64,000 bases of DNA, from the NCBI GenBank assembly GCA_030220185.1, contig JASPKZ010004954.1, forward strand, positions 1 through 64,000. Reading direction: 5' to 3'. Below, piece after piece: positions 57,676 to 64,000 of the stretch. The notes under the pieces were generated by a model. That model was not told the origin of the DNA. It saw only the letters and a list, made by a program, of their open reading frames with translations, and did not search any database. Position 1 is the stretch's first letter. Each line of letters begins with the position of its first letter. The translations under genes and the position numbers were made by a program. This DNA comes from Diploptera punctata. Its lineage: Eukaryota; Arthropoda; Insecta; Blattodea; Blaberidae.

Positions 57676-57679
<4 letters not shown>
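57164..57679. repeat. Long inverted repeat (foldback) E
   Basis: Arms of about 210 bp (57164-57375 and 57464-57679) begin with GTAACAGGACCTCACCGACA and end with its complement. About 85 percent complementary by eye. The loop of about 90 bp is unique. It lies 40 bp after the LINE tail. Confidence 0.85.

Positions 57680-57713
<34 letters not shown>
57679..57713. repeat. (TA)n tract
   Basis: Pure dinucleotide run at the right end of foldback E. Confidence 0.9.
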
Positions 57714-57714
<1 letters not shown>

Positions 57715-57715
<1 letters not shown>

Positions 57716-58205
57716 CCTATAGGTATACACTAATATTAATTTATGGAATTTTGAAAACAAATTTTGTTTTATGAACATTATTTCTTTATTGTAAGTCTAG
57801 TCAAAAAATTCCCGTGGCAATAGAATTTCTTATACCTGGTCACAAAACGCCTGGTTCCGACATTAGCAGGGTCAAGGGTTCAAATATTTAGCTGAACATG
57901 TTCTAGTCAGTAGTCCACAAACTCAACAGTCGCATGTGAGGTTTGAGTAGAACTTCGGTGGTTCATACATTTGCTCATTCAGTAACTTAAATGATTAAAA
58001 TTCCACCAGATCGTAGATCGTCATCTGATTTTGTTTAAATGCCAAATTAATTACTATCGACAAATAGTAAAGTAACTATTGCAATGCCTGCAGAAAATGT
58101 TTGCACCAATTCTACAAAAAAATCCATATTTTACTCTATATTTTAATAATTTTTAATTCGCATTTAACTGCATACTTAGCCGTTTTATTACATTTAAATG
58201 CTAAC
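57715..58205. other. No gene seen
   Basis: No family match. Confidence 0.4.
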
Positions 58206-58207
58206 AC

Positions 58208-58261
58208 TGATTATTATTATTATTATTTCATTAGTATTGTTGTTATTAGCAATATTATTAC

Positions 58262-58310
<49 letters not shown>

Positions 58311-58458
58311 GATAACTTTATTACTACTATTATTTATTATTTCTAACAACTTTATTATTATTATTATTAATTATTATTATTATTACTATTAACATTATTA
58401 TTTTTACTATCATTATTATCACTTAAAGTACTTTTATTCCTATTTTTGTTTTTATTAC

Positions 58459-58529
<71 letters not shown>

Positions 58530-58530
58530 G
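58208..58530. repeat. (ATT)n microsatellite cluster
   Basis: About 320 bp of ATT runs with short interruptions. Confidence 0.95.
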
Positions 58531-58548
58531 TTGATATCAGTAATATAG

Positions 58549-58860
58549 GCGGCTCCCTGGCTTAAGCAGTTAGACGCTGGCTTCTCACTGTAGGGGTCCC
58601 GAAATCGAGTCTCGGTCACTCCATGTGGGTTTCGCGATGGATGAAACGGAGCTTGGGCAGGCTTTTCTCGGGGTTTCTCCCGTTTTCCCCTGCCACAAAT
58701 TAAATTCCACGATTTCCCCATACTCATAACATGCATTTCGTTTAATTTCATTCAACCACCCGTGTGACGGCGTGTCAGTGTGTCAGGAGTGGTCGGCCGG
58801 TACCCTTGTTGTTCATAGATCTCTATAAATATAGGGACTTCATCTCATCTCATTCCTCGA
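58549..58860 (+). mobile_element. SINE-D, tRNA-related
   Basis: The head GGCGGCTCCCTGGCTTAAGC...GTTAGACGCTGG with weak B box (AAATCGAGTCTC) precedes a GC-rich body and a CATCTCATCTCATT end. It is the only copy in the window, so assignment rests on the tRNA-like head and total length near 310 bp. Confidence 0.5.
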
Positions 58861-58889
58861 CCCGACTCTGAGTTGGACATGAGTAGACG

Positions 58890-59035
58890 ATATTTATTTA
58901 TTAGTATTATAAGAACTGGAATGAGAATACGAGGGCTGGAGGACATAGAGTGAATGAATAGAGACGAGTGGAGAAGAAAATAAAATTTCAGGCACAGAAA
59001 GATGTGTAAACTTGAAAATATGTATATAAATAAAA
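58890..59035 (+). mobile_element. LINE 3' end, same family as 32.2 kb
   Basis: GACGAGTGGAGAAGAAAATAAA...CAGGCACAGAAAGATGTGTAAACTT...ATATATAAATAAA matches 32570-32640. An (ATT)n tract follows. Confidence 0.65.
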
Positions 59036-59054
59036 ATTATTGTTATTATTATGA

Positions 59055-59092
<38 letters not shown>
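59036..59092. repeat. (ATT)n microsatellite
   Basis: ATT run after a LINE 3' end, as at 29.8 and 38.7 kb. Confidence 0.95.
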
Positions 59093-59095
<3 letters not shown>

Positions 59096-59208
59096 GATTA
59101 TATCAACATTGTATGAAGCAAAAAGACAGAAAGAAAACTAGTCGTAAGATTAGAAATAAAGTAGGCCATGTTAGCTGGTTATTTCGAACTCAACTTTATA
59201 TATAAGTG

Positions 59209-59532
59209 CACCGCTGAGGTCTCGAGGTAGCGTGCTGCCTTGTCACGCAGCGGACACGGGTTCGATTCCCGGTCGGGACAGTTTCCTGCGTGAGATTTTT
59301 TCGGGGTTTTTCCTCACCTGTAAGACAAATGTCAGGAAGCTTAGGGCCCAACGGTCCCCGAAAATCATCCGGCCATCATTATCATCACCCATATCATTAT
59401 CATCATCCTTCATCAGTGTGGAAAGCAACGGGAAGCTACCACACCTATAAATCCCTAGTAAAGCAGCAAGGCGTAAAATGAAAATGCTATGGCTGCACTG
59501 AAGGACCTGCCCTCGGGCAGAATTACTATGGA
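59209..59532 (+). mobile_element. SINE-A, plus member of an inverted pair
   Basis: Complete head (GAGGTCTCGAGGTAGCGTGC, GGGTTCGATTCCC) and body to AATTACTATGGATATA. Confidence 0.85.
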
Positions 59533-59541
59533 TATATATAT

Positions 59542-59852
59542 CCATCCATAGTAATTCAGTCCGAAAGCAGGTCCTTCACTGCAATCATAGCATTTTCATG
59601 CTATGCTTGCAGTTTTACTAGGGAATTGTAGGTGTGGTAGCTTCCCGTTGCTTTCCACACCGGTGAAAGATGATGATGATGATGGCCATATGATTTCGGG
59701 GACCGTTTGGGCCTTAAAGTTTACCTGACATTTGTCTTACAGGTGAGGAAAAACCCCGATAAAAACCTCACCCAGAAAAACTGCCCCGACCTGGGATCGA
59801 ACCCGGGCCCGCTGCGTGACAAGGCAGCACGCTACCTCGAGACCACAGCGGT

Positions 59853-59853
<1 letters not shown>
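59542..59853 (-). mobile_element. SINE-A, minus member of an inverted pair
   Basis: Tail-to-tail with the previous copy across ATATATATATCC. Its head ends at CCACCGCTGTGG-type sequence near 59853 and abuts (TA)n. It is closer in sequence to the array SINE-A copies than its partner is (it has GGCCATATGATTTCGGGGACC). Confidence 0.85.

Positions 59854-59888
<35 letters not shown>
59853..59888. repeat. (TA)n tract
   Basis: Pure dinucleotide run. Confidence 0.9.
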
Positions 59889-59894
<6 letters not shown>

Positions 59895-59959
59895 AGAATT
59901 TTGATTTTATTCACCATCCCGAAATACGAAATTCCATTGTGATAATATTAACTTCTATT

Positions 59960-60272
59960 AAGGTAAAGGTAAAGTGATCCCACTACAGGCCTCAGGAGGC
60001 CCTTGGGGTAGTAGGAGGTTAAGGCTCCCACTTTTTCTTGACAATCGGCACTTGATGTCAGCCGGGTTGTCAGCCCTGCGTGACGGCCGCCTTTACCCCA
60101 GAACAAGTGTCTGGTACTCATTTCAGTTAGAGGCTGAGTCGACCCCAGGGCCATAGTGCCGCCAGAAGGTTTGGGTCAGTTTAAAAATCCTGACCCCACC
60201 GGGACTCGAACCCTCGACCTTCCGGCTTGTAGCGCAGTGCCTTAACCACTACGCTACGGCGTGCAACCCCCC
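59960..60272 (-). mobile_element. SINE-C, minus copy
   Basis: The minus strand runs from GGGTTGCACGCCGTAGCG (head) to GGATCACTTTACCTTTACCT (tail). It keeps the segment deleted in the 54.9-kb copy. Confidence 0.85.
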
Positions 60273-60409
60273 TTTTAATATATTAAAATCCTATCATCAC
60301 TATTATTAATATTATTATTATCACTATTACGAGAGTACTATTGTTACTATTATTATTGCACTACTATTATTGTTACAATTCTAATGTCACTAACCTCATC
60401 ATTGTCAAC

Positions 60410-60411
60410 AA

Positions 60412-60458
<47 letters not shown>

Positions 60459-60460
60459 CA
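60410..60460. repeat. (ATT)n microsatellite
   Basis: ATT run ending in ATCATCATCAT. Confidence 0.95.
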
Positions 60461-60559
60461 TCATCATCATAATCTTTTCCGATGAATAGACTTGGCTGAT
60501 AAGACTATTTTTGGTAATAAATGGTATATTAACATCCTAGAAAAATTTAACGTGACCCC

Positions 60560-60765
60560 CATCAGAGAAACCATTAAAAAGAGTAGTAAGAAAGATTAAC
60601 TGAAACCGGCACATACCATCAAGCATGCCCAGTGACAGGCTGCTTCAAAAACTGTTTACTTACAGACCTAACGGGAAGAGAGATATTGAAAGGCCGGAAA
60701 TGCGATAGACAGCTCATCTGAAGTGAAACAGGTCAAAAGGCCCAATCGTTGAATTAATTTTTTAT
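60560..60765 (+). pseudogene. LINE C-terminal fragment
   Basis: Frame-shifted reading gives HIPSSMPSDRLLQKLFTYRP, NGKRDIERPEMR and NRSKGPI. These match the MPTD...LLLKYKPIGHRNVGRP and NRSKGLIP end of the 39.1-kb fragment. Confidence 0.55.
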
Positions 60766-60769
60766 TCTA

Positions 60770-61735
60770 TTTTTATTGATGTTGTTCATATACCTCCATA
60801 CATCATATTAACTGCAGTATTATGCAATTCACTAGCTTAGGTAATACAGTTCATAATTTGCAATTTTAAATTTAGATATTTAATGTGAATGAAATTGTTT
60901 TCATCAATGTAAGTTTATATATACTGAATTCTTCTCTTTTTTGCTTCTAGTAAACACAATTTCTTCAAAACGGCAGCTTAAATCCCACTTGGAAACTCTA
61001 TAAAATGTTAGAGTGAAAGAAGCTAATTTGCTGTCATCGCAAGGAGCTAAATGAGCTACTACCAGGAAACTTGTTTCTACAACTCAAACTAAATTTCCTT
61101 TAAATTTAGAGATCAACCGGAGCGTTTAAAATTAGATGTTTGCTACACGCAAAGACATCCTTACATAAAGTCCTGCAGGTTGTGTCCATTTAGAGGTCAG
61201 ACCATGCTGATTACACTACTCTTTATGGGCAACTCGTAAAAGGCATGGAACAGAATCTTGTGGAGGCGAAATTGCGGGAAAGCCTTTATGTTTGGCAATT
61301 ATGCTAAATTTCTGTATCAAAGTTGTTTGGCTGTTTCTGAAGCTAATTATTTGCCGGTATTGGTGGAGTTCACTGTCAACGGTAGCACGTTCTGCACTTT
61401 GAGTTTACATCCTATAAACATGGTGTGTTATTTTCCCTTTGCCCACTTGAATTTAACAACGGTTCTGCAATTAACAATTACTTTCCAAGCAAAAATAAGT
61501 TCAAGTACAATCTGGAATTTAGGTAAACTTTTCAAATACGTAAATATTAGAACTATTTAAAGATAATCATAATCGCGATATCCATTACAAATTTGTATTT
61601 TTTATTTTTATTGTAAACTTGCTGATCTGTAATAGAAATCATAATATCAAATTTTACAATAACAAAACTATATTACGACCAGCAATGGCAATAAACTAAT
61701 AATAATACAAAATTATAATTGTAAAAAGAAAAAAA
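60770..61735. other. No supported gene
   Basis: A 100-codon ATG frame at 61258-61560 has no recognised domain. The surroundings are AT-rich. Confidence 0.35.
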
Positions 61736-61741
61736 ATTAAA

Positions 61742-62165
61742 TACAGGGTCACCAAAAAACTCCTTTCGGGTTTCAAACATGTGTATTTTCGTAAATAAAA
61801 CTTGGAAACATTAAACTAGGACCAATGAAAAGATAAACACAAGTTTGGTTGGATACACAATCATACAAATGTTCAATGTGAGCTCCTTGTGTTGCACGGT
61901 ACACACCAAGCCTGTAAGTTTATTCCGTCTAAGTACGTTGCAGCATATGTTGATAAACATATATGATGGCTGATGTGATTCAAGTTTTTAGATCAAGGAC
62001 AGTCTGCGAAAGGTGTGGCTTGTACAAAAAAAAAAGTTAAGTGCATCAGTTCTGGTGCACGCAGAGGCCAACCATTGCCTATCGTCATTATCAGCACTTC
62101 AAACCATCCGTTCGGCAGTCTGGTATTCAGATCCAATCTGATTTTATTATGAAAATGTGGGGGCG
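61742..62165 (-). pseudogene. Mariner-superfamily transposase C-terminal remnant
   Basis: The minus strand reads GNGWPLRAPELMHLTFFLYK (compare WPxRSPELTPLDFFLWG), then TSAIIYVYQHMLQR and YRLGVYRATQGAHIEHLYD. The second is the C-terminal RxxxCxxxxGxHIEHL block. The D of the third catalytic position reads T, and stops interrupt it. The 3' edge TACAGGGTCACCAAAAAACTCC looks like a terminal inverted repeat. The N-terminal part is absent. Confidence 0.65.
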
Positions 62166-62169
62166 CCGT

Positions 62170-63040
62170 TATTTTAAAAGATGGAATTAAACATGTCCAA
62201 TTCCAGTTGGGGCAGAAGCCAGAATTTTAGCATATCCATGTACTACCTCTCGGTTAAATTTTACAATCTGTGACGCGACTTTTTTTTTATTCCTTTATAA
62301 ACTCCTGTCAAATTTTATTCATAGGGTTGCATTTTTTAAAATTATTTCCCACCATTTATAATCATTTTTACAATTCTTTCTAACGATTATTTCAATATTT
62401 TTCTATGACAGGGCTTATTTAGCTACATACACATGGCAGCCATATTTCTTTTAACGAATATTCTATTCAACAAAGACGTGTTCCAGTGCAGCCAACATTG
62501 AGTACGTACTAATTAACTGTGCACATATACTTCGTAACTTACTTTTTTTTTTTTGGAGCGTTGCATTTTTTCACAGTTTGAGTGCTTAAATTGATTCACG
62601 TTAGCTTTTAGGTTAGTACTTAAATAGCGTTAGGTTAGCTTTTAAGTTCGTTAAATATCGCGTATATGTTGGCTGCATCCCGCGATTCCATAGTGTAAAC
62701 CGCTTCAAGTTTGTTGGCGCATGCGCATGGTGTATTATTGCAACTTAGAAAAATGTTTCGCGTCACATGTAAATAATTTCCTTTTCTCTACAAAAAAATA
62801 ACGGGCCTTACACATTCTGCCGGCTTAAAGCGCAGAAAACTTTCACTTTAAGAGAATTGCGGTTATGTTGCACATAGATATGGGATTTTTCCACATCCTA
62901 ATGTTATGTGAGGAAGGTGCACGCGTTACGGAACACTATGGATTCGAAACCCCCATCAGTTTACCTTACCTGAGAGCCTGCATACTCCCGCAAAAAAAGA
63001 TCAATTCAACACTTTATTTTTTACACGCTTTATATTAGCT
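62170..63040. other. No gene seen
   Basis: No family match. A TTAGGTTAGCTTTTA-like sequence repeats twice near 62605-62650. Confidence 0.4.
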
Positions 63041-63049
63041 TGACCTGTA

Positions 63050-63385
63050 TCTATCGATCTATGTAACGGAATTTTTCAACGCGATTTTCACCCACTTAAA
63101 ATCATCGGATCGACTTGAAACTTTGTACTTGTAGAGGACCCGTGACAATACAATAATTTCATATTTATTTTCTAAAATCCTGGTCATAATCATCAGAAAA
63201 TCAAAATACGTGTTTTTGTATCAATGTAACGGAATCTTTCAACGCGATTTACACCCACTTAGAAACAAATGGATCGACTTGAAACTTTGTATACGTGTAG
63301 ACAACCCATGACAATAAAATAATTTCATATTTTGTTTCTAAAATCCTGGCCAGAATCATCCGAAAATAAAAAAAATGAAAACTGG
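63050..63385 (+). repeat. Two-copy tandem repeat (~172 bp)
   Basis: ATGTAACGGAAT-TTTCAACGCGATTT, GGATCGACTTGAAACTTTGTA and CATGACAATA-AATAATTTCATATTT recur at about 63060-63217 and 63232-63385, roughly 88 percent identical by eye. Confidence 0.85.
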
Positions 63386-63423
63386 TATAATAGGTTGCGG
63401 ACTTGTCGAGCTTTTAGTCAATC

Positions 63424-63512
63424 GTTGTAAGAGCTCAGTTGGTAGAGCAGTGAACTCTTAGTGGTACATAATTTCAGTAATGCATACGTCGCTGGTTCAA
63501 ATCCGGCTGGGA
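63424..63512 (+). tRNA. tRNA-Lys(CTT)-like pseudogene
   Basis: AGAGCTCAGTTGGTAGAGCA forms a perfect D arm, and GAACTCTTAG matches the usual tRNA-Lys anticodon region around CTT. GCTGGTTCAAATCCGGC is a good T arm. About 20 extra bases (TGGTACATAATTTCAGTAAT) separate the anticodon from the T arm, and the acceptor ends do not pair. It is an intron-like insertion, a pseudogene or a SINE head. Confidence 0.4.
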
Positions 63513-63711
63513 GGGCTTTGTTTTATAGAAGAGTATTACTTTTAGCTCATACTACAATAGTATCGAATTTAAAAATATTTACATTTGTATCTTATTCTGT
63601 AAAATATTAAAACTAAAAAATAAAAAATAAATAATAGTTCTAAAAAACTAAAAGAACACGCTTTATTAGAAAACTAACAAATGAAAAATAATTTTAATTT
63701 CCAATACGCTT

Positions 63712-64000
63712 GGGATAAAATAAAGTGGTCAACAAAAAAATCATCTCCAACACATATAGAATAAAATTATAGTTATCAACAAAAAGAAAATAATTTTACC
63801 ATCAAAAGCGTGGGGTGATTTTTATGATTTTTACATTTTCTTCTTAGAGAGCTTACTTTTACCAATATCTGCTTATTATCAAATATATTAATTGATATAG
63901 AGCACCCCACGCTTTTGATGGTAAAATTATTTTCTTTTTGTTGATAACTCTAATTTTATTCTATATGTGTTGGATATGATTTTTTTTACTATTTTATCCC
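63712..64000. repeat. Long inverted repeat (foldback) F, cut by the window edge
   Basis: Arms of about 100 bp contain TAAAATTATTTTCTTTTTG and CATCAAAAGCGTGGGGTG. They start at GGGATAAAATA and end TATTTTATCCC at the last base, so the repeat may continue outside the window. The centre of about 85 bp is unique. Confidence 0.85.

Noticed and set aside
61258..61560. 100-codon ATG frame as a host gene
   Set aside because: No recognisable motif, no splice context and no supporting features; length is within chance for this much sequence.

Overview
The window is non-coding, repeat-dominated nuclear DNA from an animal, most likely an insect. The evidence is the many non-LTR retrotransposon fragments, tRNA-derived SINEs, Tc1/mariner remnants and long (ATT)n microsatellites. 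The retrotransposon proteins resemble types I associate with cockroaches and other polyneopterans, but that placement is from memory and unverified. I found no convincing host protein-coding gene. Almost every short open frame lies in repeats, microsatellites or broken transposon proteins.

Layout. Positions 212-16429 form a tandem array of five units of about 3.3 kb (a macrosatellite). Each unit holds two SINE copies, an internally duplicated block of about 300 bp, a (CA)n(TA)n tract, and a palindromic cassette of tRNA-like genes: one on the minus strand and two (one in the last unit) on the plus strand, 14 in all. Units 4 and 5 are almost identical. Units 1 and 2 carry dense single-base indels that look like uncorrected sequencing error. 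A diverged relative of the tRNA cassette lies alone at about 30.97-31.16 kb, with a different anticodon and a complete acceptor stem.

From 16.4 to 64 kb the sequence is a mosaic of transposable elements. There are three elements with exact target-site duplications on 5'-truncated LINE copies (26831-28976, 40344-41435, 50144-50539). There is a CR1/jockey-like element with endonuclease and RT domains (42453-45710) and a LINE fragment with a 528-codon open frame (55504-57090). SINEs of at least five tRNA-related families occur in both orientations. A 549-bp element with CACTGGTCGACAA terminal repeats and TTA duplications sits inside an older LINE copy (49060-49608).

A striking theme is the number of long inverted repeats (25.1, 29.0, 30.7, 33.4, 57.2, 59.2 and 63.7 kb). 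The 29.0-kb one and its relative at 37.0 kb are flanked by 13-14 bp target duplications. Three of these families carry a shared CTGANGA-hairpin-GAAA signature reminiscent of hammerhead-type ribozyme motifs known from Penelope-like retroelements. The parts do not form a gene pathway; their relations are insertion, nesting and duplication.
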